A DNA stretch of 64,000 nt from Bugula neritina (Eukaryota > Bryozoa > Gymnolaemata > Cheilostomatida > Bugulidae), in the NCBI GenBank assembly GCA_964035545.1, contig OZ037768.1:15004175-15068174 (forward strand). The letters are read 5' to 3'. Both the position numbers and the translations under genes were made by a program. Positions 45,601-59,796 of this stretch are shown here, one piece after another. Under the pieces are notes generated by a model. It had not been told where the DNA came from. It saw only the letters and a program-made list of their open reading frames with translations, and made no database searches. The stretch's first letter is position 1, and the number at the start of each line of letters is the position of its first letter.

Positions 45601-48600
45601 TGCAACATACTGAAATATACTGCATGATACTGCAACATACTCATACACATTGTAAGATACTGAAATACACTGCAACATACCGCAACATACTGCAACGTAT
45701 TGAAATACACTGTAACATATTGAAAAACACTGCAACACATTGAAATATACTGCAACATACTGAAACATACGGCAACATACTGAAATGTACTGCGACACAT
45801 TGAAATATAGTGCAACATACTGAAATATGCTGTAGCATACTGAAATACACTGCAATACACTGAAGTATACTGTAATATACAGAAACGTACTGTAACATAC
45901 TGAAACATACGGCAACATACTACAATATACTGTGACACATTGAAGTATACTGCAACATACTGAAATACACCGTAACATACTGAAATACACTGCAACATAC
46001 TGAATTACACTGTCACATATTGAAATACACTGCAACACACTGAAATATACTGAAACATACCGAAATATATGGTAACCTACTGAAATATGTTGCAAACCAC
46101 TAAAACATACTCCATCATCCTGCAACAAAATGAAGTTTACGGTAACACTGAAGCATACTGCAATATACTGAAATATACTGTAACATACTAAGACATACTG
46201 CAACATACCGAAAAATATGGTAACCTACTGAAATATGTTACAAACTACTGAAACATACTGCAACATACTGCAACATAATGAAATATACTGCAACATACTG
46301 CAAGATACTGCAAAATACTGAAATACATTGTAAGATACCTAAATACACTGCAACATACTGCAACATACTGCAACATATTGAAATACACTGTAACATATTG
46401 AAAAACGCTGCAACACATTGAAATATACCGCAACATACCGAAGTATATGGTAGCCTACTGAAATATACTGCGACATACTGAAATACACTGTAACGTACTG
46501 AAATACACTGCAACATAATGAAATACACTGTAACATATTAAAATACACTGCAACACACTGAAATATACTGAAACCTACTGAAGTATATGGTAACCCACTG
46601 AAATCTGTTGCAAACCACTGAAACATACTGCAACACACTGCAACATAATGAAATATACTGCAACATAATGAAATATACTGCAACATACTGAAAGATACTG
46701 CAAGTTACTGCAAAATACTGAAATACATTGTAAGATACCTAAATACACTGCAACATACTGCAACATACTGCAACATATTGAAATACACTGTAACATATTG
46801 AAAAACACTGCAACACATTGAAATATACTGCAACATACTAAAACATACGGCAACATCCTGAAATACACTGTAACACATTGAAATACACTGCAACACAGTG
46901 AATTACACTGAAATACATTGTAAGATACGGAAACACACTGCAACATACTGCAACATAATGAAATATATGGTAACCTACTGAAATATGTTGAAAACTACTG
47001 AAATATACTGCAACATTATGCAACATAATGAAAGATACTGCAATATACTGAAATAAACTGCAAGATACTGCAACATACTGAAATACACTGTAACATACTA
47101 AAATACACTGTAACATATTGAAATACACTGCGACATACTGCAACATACTGAAAAACGCTGTAATATATTGAAATACACTGCAAGACATTGAAATATTCCG
47201 CAACATACCGAAATTTATGGTAACCTAATGAGATATACTGTAACACGTTGAAGTACACTGCAACATACTGAAATACACTGCAACACACTAAATTATACTG
47301 TAATTTACAGAAATGTACTGCAACATACTGGAATATACTGCAAGATACTGCAACATACTGAAATACACCGTAACATACTGAAATACACTGCAACATACTG
47401 AAATACACTGTAACATATTGAAATACACTGCAACACACTGAAATATACTGAAACATACCGAAATATATGGTAACATACTGAAATATGTTGCAAACCACTG
47501 AAACATACTGCATCATCCTGCAACAAAATGAAATATACGGTAACACTGAAGCATACTGCAATATACTGAAATATACTGTAACATACTAAGACATGCTGCA
47601 ACATACCGAAAAATATAGTAACCTACTGAAATATGTTACAAACTACTGAAACATACTGCAACATACTGCAACATAATGAAATATACTGCAACATAATGAA
47701 ATATACTGCAACATACTGAAAGATACTGCAAGTTACTGCAAAATACTGAAATACATTGTAAGATACCTAAATACACTGCAACATACTGCAACATACTGCA
47801 ACGTATTGAAATACAATGTAACATATTGAAAAACACTGCAACACATTGAAATATACTGCAACATACTAAAACATACGGCAACATACTGAAATATACTGCG
47901 ACACATTGAAATATAGTGCAACATACTGAAATATGCTGTAGCATACTGAAATACACTGCAATACACTGAAGTATACTGTAATATACAGAAACGTACTGTA
48001 ACATACTGAAACATACGGCAACATACTAAAATATACTGCGACACATTGAAACATACTGCAACATACTGAAATACACCAAAACATACTAAACTCCCCTGCA
48101 ACATTCTGAAATACACTGTAACACATTGAAATACACTGCAACACAGTGAATTACACTGAAATACATTGTAAGATACGGAAACACGCTGCAACATACTGCA
48201 ACATAATGAAATATATGGTAACCTACTGAAATATGTTGAAAACTACTGAAATATACTGCAACATTATGCAACATAATGAAAGATACTGCAATATACTGAA
48301 ATAAACTGCAAGATACTGCAACATACTGAAATACACTGTAACATACTGAAATACACTCTAACATATTGAAATACACTGCGACATACTGCAACATACTGAA
48401 AAACGCTGTAACATATTGAAATACACTGCAAGACATTGAAATATTCCGCAACATACCGAAATATATGGTAACCTAATGAGATATACTGTAACACGTTGAA
48501 GTACACTGCAACATACTGAAATACACCGTAACATACTGAAATACACTGCAACATACTGAATTACACTGTCACATATTGAAATACACTGCAACATACTGAA

Positions 48601-49568
48601 ATATACTGCAACATACTGAATTACACTGTAACATACTGCAATACACTGCAACATACTGAAATATACTGCATGATACTGCAACATACTCATACACATTGTA
48701 AGATACTGAAATACACTGCAACATACCGCAACATACTGCAACGTATTGAAATACACTGTAACATATTGAAAAACACTGCAACACATTGAAATATACTGCA
48801 ACATACTGAAACATACGGCAACATACTGAAATGTACTGCGACACATTGAAATATAGTGCAACATACTGAAATATGCTGTAGCATACTGAAATACACTGCA
48901 ATACACTGAAGTATACTGTAATATACAGAAACGTACTGTAACATACTGAAACATACGGCAACATACTACAATATACTGTGACACATTGAAGTATACTGCA
49001 ACATACTGAAATACACCGTAACATACTGAAATACACTGCAACATACTGAATTACACTGTCACATATTGAAATACACTGCAACACACTGAAATATACTGAA
49101 ACATACCGAAATATATGGTAACCTACTGAAATATGTTGCAAACCACTAAAACATACTGCAATATCCTGCAACAAAATGAAATTTACGGTAACACTGAAGC
49201 ATACTGCAATATACTGAAATATACTGTAACATACTAAGACATACTGCAACATACCGAAAAATATGGTAACCTACTGAAATATGTTACAAACTACTGAAAC
49301 ATACTGCAACATACTGCAACATAATGAAATATACTGCAACATACTGCAAGATACTGCAAAATACTGAAATACATTGTAAGATACCTAAATACACTGCAAC
49401 ATACTGCAACATACTGCAACATATTGAAATACACTGTAACATATTGAAAAGCACTGCAACACATTGAAATATACCGCAACATACCGAAGTATATGGTAGC
49501 CTACTGAAATATACTGCGACATACTGAAATACACTGTAACGTACTGAAATACACTGCAACATACTGAA
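42690..49568. repeat. Large tandem duplication, copy 1 (6,879 bp)
   Basis: Direct tandem partner of 49569-56197. The offset is 6,879 bp from 42690 to about 44636 and 6,629 bp from about 44887 onward. The 250-bp step corresponds to an extra 25 monomers at 44637-44886 in this copy, which resemble 45587-45836. The rare 9-bp monomer CCTTATATA (43553) is shared with copy 2 (50432). Short monomers lie at 43485, 44242, 46140, 47538 and 49186. Confidence 0.9.
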
Positions 49569-52500
49569 ATACACTGTAACATACTGCAATACACTGCAAC
49601 ATACTGAAATATACTGCATGATACTGCAACATACTGATACACATTGTAAGATACTGAAATGCACTGCAACATACTGAAATATACTGCATGATACTGCAAC
49701 ATACTCATACACATTGTAAGATACTGAAATACACTGCAACATACCGCAACATACTGCAACGTATTGAAATACACTGTAACATATTGAAAAACACTGCAAC
49801 ACATTGAAATATACTGCAACATACTGAAACATACGGCAACATACTGAAATGTACTGCGACACATTGAAATATAGTGCAACATACTGAAATATGCTGTAGC
49901 ATACTGAAATACACTGCAATACACTGAAGTATACTGTAATATACAGAAACGTACTGTAACATACTGAAACATACGGCAACATACTACAATATACTGTGAC
50001 ACATTGAAGTATACTGCAACATACTGAAATACACCGTAACATACTGAAATACACTGCAACATACTGAAATACACTGAAACATACTGAAATACACTGCAAC
50101 ACACTGGAATATACTGAAACATACCGAAATATATGGTAACCTACTGAAGTATGTTGCAAACTACTGAAATATACTGCAACATACTGAAATACGCCGTAAC
50201 ATACTGAAATACACTGCAACATACTGAAATACACTGTAACAAATTGAAATACACTGTAACACACTGAAATATACTGAATCATACCGAAATATAAGGTAAC
50301 CTACTGAAATATGTTGCAAACCACTGAAACATACTGCATGATCCTGCAACAAAATGAAATAAACGGTAACACTGAAGCATACTGCAATATACTGAAATAT
50401 ACTGTAACATACTAAGACATACTGCAACATACCTTATATATGGTAACCTACTGAAATATGTTGCAAACGACTGAAATATACTGCCACATACTGCAACATA
50501 TTGAAGTATACTGCAACATACTGAAATATACTGCAAGATACTGCAACATACTGAAATACACTGTAACATACTGAAATACACTGCAACATACTGAAATATA
50601 CTGCAAGATACTGCAACATACTGAAACACATTGTAAGATACTGAAATACACTGCAACATACCGCAACATACTGCAACGTATTGAAATACACTGTAACATA
50701 TTGAAAAACACTGCAACACATTGAAATATACTGCAACATACTGAAACATACGGCAACATACTGAAATGTACTGCGACACATTGAAATATAGTGCAACATA
50801 CTGAAATATGCTGTAGCATACTGAAATACACTGCAATACACTGAAGTATACTGTAATATACAGAATTTTACTGTAACTTACTGAAACATACGGTAACATA
50901 CTAAAATATACTGCGACACATTGAAATATACTGCAACATACTGAAATACACCGTAACATACTGAAATACACTGCAGCATACTGAAATACACTGTAACATA
51001 TTGAAATACACTGCAACACACTGAAATATACTGAAACATACCGAAATATATGGTAACCTACTGAAATATGTTGCAAACCACTGAAACATACTGCATCATC
51101 CTGCAACAAAATGAAATATACGGTAACACTGAAGCATACTGCAATATACTGAAATATACTGTAACATACTAAGACATACTGCAACATACCGAAAAATATG
51201 GTAACCTAATGAAATATGTTACAAACTACTGAAACATACTGCACAATACTGCAACATAATGAAATATACTGCAACATAATGAAATATACTGCAACATACT
51301 GAAAGATACTGCAAGTTACTGCAAAATACTGAAATACATTGTAGGATACCTAAATACACTGCAACATACTGCAACATACTGCAACGTATTGAAATACACT
51401 GTAACATATTGAAAAACACTGCAACACATTGAAATATACTGCAACATACTAAAACATACGGCAACATACTGAAATATACTGCGACACATTGAAATATAGT
51501 GCAACATACTGAAATATGCTGTAGCATACTGAAATACACTGCAATACACTGAAGTATACTGTAATATACAGAAACGTACTGTAACATACTGAAACATACG
51601 GCAACATACTAAAATATACTGCGACACATTGAAACATACTGCAACATACTGAAATACACCAAAACATACTAAACTCTCCTGCAACATTCTGAAATACACT
51701 GTAACACATTGAAATACACCTCAACACAGTGAATTACACTGAAATACATTGTAAGATACGGAAACACACTGCAACATACTGCAACATAATGAAATATATG
51801 GTAACCTACTGAAATATGTTGAAAACTACTGAAATATACTGCAACATTATGCAACATAATGAAAGATACTGCAATATACTGAAATAAACTGCAAGATACT
51901 GCAACATACTGAAATACACTGTAACATACTGAAATACACTGTAACATATTGAAATACGCTGCGACATACTGCAACATACTGAAAAACGCTGCAACATATT
52001 GAAATACACTGCAAGACATTGAAATATTCCGCAACATACCGAAATATATGGTAACCTAATGAGATATACTGTAACACGTTGAAGTACACTGCAACATACT
52101 GAAATACACCGTAACATACTGAAATACACTGCAACATACTGAATTACACTGTCACATATTGAAATACACTGCAACATACTGAAATATACTGCAACATACT
52201 GAAATACACTGTAACATACTGCAATACACTGCAACATACTGAAATATACTGCATGATACTGCAACATACTCATACACATTGTAAGATACTGAAATACACT
52301 GCAACATACCGCAACATACTGCAACGTATTGAAATACACTGTAACATATTGAAAAACACTGCAACACATTGAAATATACTGCAACATACTGAAACATACG
52401 GCAACATACTGAAATGTACTGCGACACATTGAAATATAGTGCAACATACTGAAATATGCTGTAGCATACTGAAATACACTGCAATACACTGAAGTTTACT

Positions 52501-55500
52501 GTAATATACAGAAACGTACTGTAACATACTGAAACATACGGCAACATACTACAATATACTGTGACACATTGAAGTATACTGCAACATACTGAAATACACC
52601 GTAACATACTGAAATACACTGCAACATACTGAATTACACTGTCACATATTGAAATACACTACAACACACTGAAATATACTGAAACATACCGAAATATATG
52701 GTAACCTACTGAAATATGTTGCAAACCACTAAAACATACTCCATCATCCTGCAACAAAATGAAGTTTACGGTAACACTGAAGCATACTGCAATATACTGA
52801 AATATACTGTAACATACTAAGACATACTGCAACATACCGAAAAATATGGTAACCTACTGAAATATGTTACAAACTACTGAAACATACTGCAACATACTGC
52901 AACATAATGAAATATACTGCAACATACTGCAAGATACTGCAAAATACTGAAATACATTGTAAGATACCTAAATACACTGCAACATACTGCAACATACTGC
53001 AACATATTGAAATACACTGTAACATATTGAAAAACGCTGCAACACATTGAAATATACCGCAACATACCGAAGTATATGGTAGCCTACTGAAATATACTGC
53101 GACATACTGAAATACACTGTAACGTACTGAAATACACTGCAACATATTGAAATACACTGTAACATATTAAAATACACTGCAACACACTGAAATATACTGA
53201 AACCTACTGAAGTATATGGTAACCCACTGAAATCTGTTGCAAACCACTGAAACATACTGCAACACACTGCAACATAATGAAATATACTGCAACATAATGA
53301 AATATACTGCAACATACTGAAAGATACTGCAAGTTACTGCAAAATACTGAAATACATTGTAAGATACCTAAATACACTGCAACATACTGCAACATACTGC
53401 AACATATTGAAATACACTGTAACATATTGAAAAACACTGCAACACATTGAAATATACTGCAACATACTAAAACATACGGCAACATCCTGAAATACACTGT
53501 AACACATTGAAATACACTGCAACACAGTGAATTACACTGAAATACATTGTAAGATACGGAAACACACTGCAACATACTGCAACATAATGAAATATATGGT
53601 AACCTACTGAAATATGTTGAAAACTACTGAAATATACTGCAACATTATGCAACATAATGAAAGATACTGCAATATACTGAAATAAACTGCAAGATACTGC
53701 AACATACTGAAATACACTGTAACATACTAAAATACACTGTAACATATTGAAATACACTGCGACATACTGCAACATACTGAAAAACGCTGTAATATATTGA
53801 AATACACTGCAAGACATTGAAATATTCCGCAACATACCGAAATTTATGGTAACCTAATGAGATATACTGTAACACGTTGAAGTACACTGCAACATACTGA
53901 AATACACTGCAACACACTAAATTATACTGTAATTTACAGAAATGTACTGCAACATACTGGAATATACTGCAAGATACTGCAACATACTGAAATACACCGT
54001 AACATACTGAAATACACTGCAACATACTGAAATACACTGTAACATATTGAAATACACTGCAACACACTGAAATATACTGAAACATACCGAAATATATGGT
54101 AACATACTGAAATATGTTGCAAACCACTGAAACATACTGCATCATCCTGCAACAAAATGAAATATACGGTAACACTGAAGCATACTGCAATATACTGAAA
54201 TATACTGTAACATACTAAGACATGCTGCAACATACCGAAAAATATAGTAACCTACTGAAATATGTTACAAACTACTGAAACATACTGCAACATACTGCAA
54301 CATAATGAAATATACTGCAACATAATGAAATATACTGCAACATACTGAAAGATACTGCAAGTTACTGCAAAATACTGAAATACATTGTAAGATACCTAAA
54401 TACACTGCAACATACTGCAACATACTGCAACGTATTGAAATACACTGTAACATATTAAAAAACACTGCAACACATTGAAATATACTGCAACATACTAAAA
54501 CATACGGCAACATACTGAAATATACTGCGACACATTGAAATATAGTGCAACATACTGAAATATGCTGTAGCATACTGAAATACACTGCAATACACTGAAG
54601 TATACTGTAATATACAGAAACGTACTGTAACATACTGAAACATACGGCAACATACTAAAATATACTGCGACACATTGAAACATACTGCAACATACTGAAA
54701 TACACCAAAACATACTAAACTCCCCTGCAACATTCTGAAATACACTGTAACACATTGAAATACACTGCAACACAGTGAATTACACTGAAATACATTGTAA
54801 GATACGGAAACACACTGCAACATACTGCAACATAATGAAATATATGGTAACCTACTGAAATATGTTGAAAACTACTGAAATATACTGCAACATTATGCAA
54901 CATAATGAAAGATACTGCAATATACTGAAATAAACTGCAAGATACTGCAACATACTGAAATACACTGTAACATACTGAAATACACTCTAACATATTGAAA
55001 TACACTGCGACATACTGCAACATACTGAAAAACGCTGTAACATATTGAAATACACTGCAAGACATTGAAATATTCCGCAACATACCGAAATATATGGTAA
55101 CCTAATGAGATATACTGTAACACGTTGAAGTACACTGCAACATACTGAAATACACCGTAACATACTGAAATACACTGCAACATACTGAATTACACTGTCA
55201 CATATTGAAATACACTGCAACATACTGAAATATACTGCAACATACTGAATTACACTGTAACATACTGCAATACACTGCAACATACTGAAATATACTGCAT
55301 GATACTGCAACATACTCATACACATTGTAAGATACTGAAATACACTGCAACATACCGCAACATACTGCAACGTATTGAAATACACTGTAACATATTGAAA
55401 AACACTGCAACACATTGAAATATACTGCAACATACTGAAACATACGGCAACATACTGAAATGTACTGCGACACATTGAAATATAGTGCAACATACTGAAA

Positions 55501-56197
55501 TATGCTGTAGCATACTGAAATACACTGCAATACACTGAAGTATACTGTAATATACAGAAACGTACTGTAACATACTGAAACATACGGCAACATACTACAA
55601 TATACTGTGACACATTGAAGTATACTGCAACATACTGAAATACACCGTAACATACTGAAATACACTGCAACATACTGAATTACACTGTCACATATTGAAA
55701 TACACTGCAACACACTGAAATATACTGAAACATACCGAAATATATGGTAACCTACTGAAATATGTTGCAAACCACTAAAACATACTGCATCATCCTGCAA
55801 CAAATTGAAATTTACGGTAACACTGAAGCATACTGCAATATACTAAAATATACTGTAACATACTAAGACATACTGCAACATACCGAAAAATATGGTAACC
55901 TACTGAAATATGTTACAAACTACTGAAACATACTGCAACATACTGCAACATAATGAAATATACTGCAACATACTGCAAGATACTGCAAAATACTGAAATA
56001 CATTGTAAGATACCTAAATACACTGCAACATACTGCAACATACTGCAACATATTGAAATACACTGTAACATATTGAAAAGCACTGCAACACATTGAAATA
56101 TACCGCAACATACCGAAGTATATGGTAGCCTACTGAAATATACTGCGACATACTGAAATACACTGTAACGTACTGAAATACACTGCAACATACTGAA
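49569..56197. repeat. Large tandem duplication, copy 2 (6,629 bp)
   Basis: Adjacent copy lacking the 250-bp segment of copy 1. Similarity to copy 1 runs right up to the junction: about 70 bp before 49579 and before 56208 are the same, after which one continues with CTGCAATACA and the other with TTAAAATACA. That shared flank is where a homologous exchange would have occurred. Short monomers at 50364, 51121, 52769, 54167 and 55815 match those of copy 1 one to one. Confidence 0.9.
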
Positions 56198-59100
56198 ATA
56201 CACTGTAACATATTAAAATACACTGCAACACACTGAAATATACTGAAACATACTGAAGTATATGATAACCCACTGAAATCTGTTGCAAACCACTGAAACA
56301 TACTGCAACACACTGCAACATAATGAAATATACTGCAACATAATGAAATATACTGCAACATACTGAAAGATACTGCAAGTTACTGCAAAATACTGAAATA
56401 CATTGTAAGATACCTAAATACACTGCAACATACTGCAACATACTGCAACGTATTGAAATACACTGTAACATATTGAAGAACACTGCAACACGTTGAAATA
56501 TACTGTAACATACTAAAACATACGGCAACATTCTGAAATACACTGTAACACATTGAAATACACTGCAACACAGTGAATTACACTGAAATACATTGTAAGA
56601 TACGGAAACACACTGCAACATACTGCAACATAATGAAATATATGGTAACCTACTGAAATATGTTGAAAACTACTGAAATATACTGCAACATTATGCAACA
56701 TAATGAAAGATAATGCAATATACTGAAATAAACTGCAAGATACTGCAACATACTGAAATACACTGTAACATACTGAAATACACTGTAACATATTGAAATA
56801 CACTGCGACATACTGCAACATACTGAAAAACGCTGTAACATATTGAAATACACTGCAACACATTGAAATATTCCGCAACATACCGAAATATATGGTGACC
56901 TAATGAGATATACTGTAACACGTTGAAGTACACTGCAATATACTGAAATACACTGCAACATACTGAAATACACTGTAACATATTGAAATACACTGCAACA
57001 CACTGAAATATACTGAAACATACCGAAATATATGGTAACCCACTGAAATATGTTGCAAACCACTGAAACATACTTCATCATCCTGCAACAAAATGAAATA
57101 TACGGTACACTGAAGCATACTGCAATATACTGAAATATACTGTAACATACTAAGACATACTGCAACATACCGAAAAATATGGTAACCTGCTGAAATATGT
57201 TACAAACTACTGAAACATACTGCAACATACTGCAACATAATGAAATATACTGCAACATACTGCAAGATACTGCAAAATACTGAAATACATTGTAAGATAC
57301 CTAAATACACTGCAACATACTGCAACATACTGCAACATATTGAAATACACTGTAACATATTGAAAAACACTGCAACACATTGAAATATACCGCAACATAC
57401 CGAAGTATATGGTAGCCTACTGAAATATACTGCGACATACTGAAATACACTGTAACGTACTGAAATACACTGCAACATACTGAAATACACTGTAACATAT
57501 TAAAATACACTGCAACACACTGAAATATACTGAAACATACTGAAGTATATGATAACCCACTGAAATCTGTTGCAAACCACTGAAACATACTGCAACACAC
57601 TGCAACATAATGAAATATACTGCAACATAATGAAATATACTGCAACATACTGAAAGATACTGCAAGTTACTGCAAAATACTGAAATACATTGTAAGATAC
57701 CTAAATACACTGCAACATACTGCAACATACTGCAACGTATTGAAATACACTGTAACATATTGAAGAACACTGCAACACGTTGAAATATACTGTAACATAC
57801 TAAAACATACGGCAACATTCTGAAATACACTGTAACACATTGAAATACACTGCAACACAGTGAATTACACTGAAATACATTGTAAGATACGGAAACACAC
57901 TGCAACATACTGCAACATAATGAAATATATGGTAACCTACTGAAATATGTTGAAAACTACTGAAATATACTGCAACATTATGCAACATAATGAAAGATAC
58001 TGCAATATACTGAAATGAACTGCAAGATACTGCAACATACTGAAATACACTGTAACACACTGAAATACACTGTAACATATTGAAATACACTGCGACATAC
58101 TGCAACATACTGAAAAACGCTGTAACATATTGAAATACACTGCAACACATTGAAATATTCCGCAACATACCGAAATATATGGTAACCTAATGAGATATAC
58201 TGTAACACGTTGAAGTACACTGCAATATACTGAAATACACTGCAACATACTGAAATACACTGTAACATATTGAAATACACTGCAACACACTGAAATATAC
58301 TGAAACATACCGAAATATATGGTAACCTACTGAAATATGTTGCAAACCACTGAAACATACTTCATCATCCTGCAACAAAATGAAATATACGGTACACTGA
58401 AGCATACTGCAATATACTGAAATATACTGTAACATACTAAGACATACTGCAACATACCAAAAAATATGGTAACCTACTGAAATATGTTACAAACTACTGA
58501 AACATACTGCAACATACTGCAACATAATGAAATATACTGCAACATACTGAAAGATACTGCAACTTACTGAAATACACTATAGAATACCCAAATATACTGC
58601 AACATACTGAAATATACTGCAAGATACTGCAAAATACTGAAATACATTGTAAGATACCTAAATACACTGCAACATACTGCAACATACTGCAACACATTGA
58701 AATACACTGTAACATATTGAAAAACACTGCAACACATTGAAATATACCGCAACATACCGAAGTATATGGTAGCCTACTGAAATATACTGCGACATACTGA
58801 AATACACTGTAACGTACTGAAATACACTGCAACATACTGAAATACACTGTAACATATTAAAATACACTGCAACATAATGGAATATAAGGTAACCTACTGA
58901 AATATGTTGAAAACTACTGAAATATACTGCAACATAATGCAACATAATGAAAGATACTGCAACATACTGAAATAAACTGCAAGATACTGCAACATACTGA
59001 AATACACTGCAACACACTGAAGTATACTGTAATATACAGAAATGTACTGTAAAATACTGAAATATACTTCAACATACTGAAAAATACCTAAAAATATTGA

Positions 59101-59796
59101 ACATACTGATATACACTGAAACATACTGAAATACAATGCAACACATTGGAATATACTGCAACATACCGAAATATATGGTAACCTACTGAAGTATATTGCA
59201 AACTACTGAAATATACTGCAACATACTGAAATACGCCGTAACATACTGAAATACACTGCAACATACCGAAATATACTGCATGATACTGCAACATACTGAT
59301 ACACATTGTAAGATACTGAAATGCACTGCAACATACTGAAATATACTGCATGATACTGCAACATACTCATACACATTGTAAGATACTGAAATACACTGCA
59401 ACATACCGCAACATACTGCAACGTATTGAAATACACTGTAACATATTGAAAAACACCGCAACACATTGAAATATACTGCAACATACTGAAACATACGGCA
59501 ACATACTGAAATGTACTGCGACACATTGAAATATAGTGCAACATACTGAAATATGCTGTAGCATACTGAAATACACTGCAATACACTGAAGTATACTGTA
59601 ATATACAGAATTGTACTGTAACATACTGAAACATACGGTAACATACTAAAATATACTGCGACACATTGAAATATACTGCAACATACTGAAATACACCGTA
59701 ACATACTGAAATACACTGCAACATACTGAAATACACTGTAACATATTGAAATACACTGCAACACACTGAAATATACTGAAACATATCGAAATATAT
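54246..59796. repeat. 5,551-bp repeat unit, copy 1
   Basis: Recurs from 59797 to the end of the window at a constant 5,551-bp offset with very few substitutions. It overlaps the right end of the 6.6-kb duplication, so the last 10 kb has been through at least two rounds of duplication. It contains one 8-bp monomer (55815), two 7-bp monomers (57103, 58390) and one 9-bp monomer (59097), giving 5,560 minus 9. Confidence 0.9.
55864..58549. repeat. 1,287-bp tandem pair inside the 5,551-bp unit
   Basis: Units at 55864-57150 and 57151-58437, with a partial third at 58438-58549, all starting at TAAGACATAC. The length 1,287 is 1,290 minus 3, matching the single 7-bp monomer per unit (57103, 58390). 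Differences are isolated substitutions such as CTGAAATAAA against CTGAAATGAA near 58010. Confidence 0.9.

Larger units (their letters stand above)
4165..59105. other. Set of single-base register lesions
   Basis: Besides the CGGTAACA marker I see only isolated one-base changes of monomer length. Nine-bp monomers: CTTAACATA at 4165-4173 and 7766-7774; TTGAAAACA at 12847-12855; CAGAAATGA at 23555-23563; TTAAATACA at 33360-33368; CGTAGCATA at 35787-35795; TTGAACATA at 38124-38132 and 59097-59105; CCTTATATA at 43553-43561 and 50432-50440. One 11-bp monomer: CTGCGAACACA at 17342-17352. Three of these occur twice, at the spacing of a block duplication (3,601, 6,879 and 20,973 bp), so they serve as shared derived markers. 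I parsed by eye, so one or two others may be missed. Confidence 0.8.

Noticed and set aside
49284-50282. A 332-residue open frame on the - strand and some 300 others like it, predicting Cys/Val/Tyr-rich hydrophobic proteins
   Set aside because: All three - frames are open with the same ten-residue pattern, there is no unique domain, signal or start context, and ends fall wherever a diverged monomer brings in CTA, TTA or TCA. Length differences between copies do not keep any one frame. This is a product of the 10-bp repeat.
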